Shown: piece after piece, positions 5,685 through 5,709 of the stretch
How the letters are laid out: each line of letters opens with the position of its first letter
How positions within the stretch are numbered: position 1 is the stretch's first letter
NCBI GenBank assembly: GCA_017560705.1
Contig: JAFZEK010000078.1
Location: 1 to 5,709 of the forward strand
Reading direction: 5' to 3'
DNA from: Bacteroidales bacterium
GTDB lineage: Bacteria; Bacteroidota; Bacteroidia; Bacteroidales; P3
DNA: 5,709 nt
The notes under the pieces: generated by a model
Databases searched by the model: none
What the model was told of the DNA's origin: nothing
What the model saw: only the letters and a program-made list of their open reading frames with translations
Translations under genes and position numbers: made by a program

Positions 5685-5709
5685 TATATAAATAAGTACT
5701 CTAACGCAT

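Overview
The window looks like chromosomal DNA from an anaerobic or microaerophilic member of the Bacteroidota, probably Bacteroidales and Prevotella-like. The evidence is an AT-rich sequence with weak or absent Shine-Dalgarno motifs, a textbook Bacteroidota promoter (TTG, 19 bp, TAnnTTTG) before the flavodiiron gene, a DcaP-type outer-membrane porin, and Bacteroidota-style FemAB-like and flavodiiron/flavin-reductase proteins. I cannot name a species. All recognisable genes lie on the + strand, which is C-rich over G where I counted.

Layout. Positions 1-249 hold no sizeable gene, but contain palindromes, a 57-bp imperfect inverted repeat and a possible 29-codon ORF, and are closed by a strong intrinsic terminator (250-291). 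Positions 373-1341 encode a FemAB/GNAT-fold acyl- or aminoacyl-transferase-like protein. A structured, gene-poor stretch follows (1342-2105), with a long-loop hairpin, a short direct repeat, a degenerate 22-bp tandem array (1559-1668) and protein-like open frames on the minus strand. Positions 2106-3446 encode an exported DcaP-like beta-barrel porin with its own terminator (3480-3512). Another gene-poor, very AT-rich stretch follows (3513-3995), with one 44-codon candidate ORF.

The best-understood unit is the 3' end. The promoter at 3996-4025 drives a class A flavodiiron protein (FprA, 4131-5342). Thirty bases later comes a flavin-reductase-domain gene (5373 onward). Flavodiiron proteins reduce O2 to water and/or NO to N2O, and flavin reductase/rubredoxin-type proteins feed them electrons, so this looks like an O2/NO defence operon. 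A near-perfect 25-bp palindrome sits just after the predicted transcription start, with a 7-1-7 core (TTGTAATGATTACAA). That is the geometry of Fur-family operators (PerR, Fur, Zur), so a metal- or peroxide-sensing repressor is a reasonable hypothesis.

The main oddity is that the flavin-reductase frame is cut by a TAA at codon 104. The same frame then continues with YINKYSNA, as expected for the family, up to the window edge. This points to a nonsense mutation or a base-call error in the electron-donor gene. I see no CRISPR array, transposase, tRNA or rRNA, and no clearly new multi-gene system.
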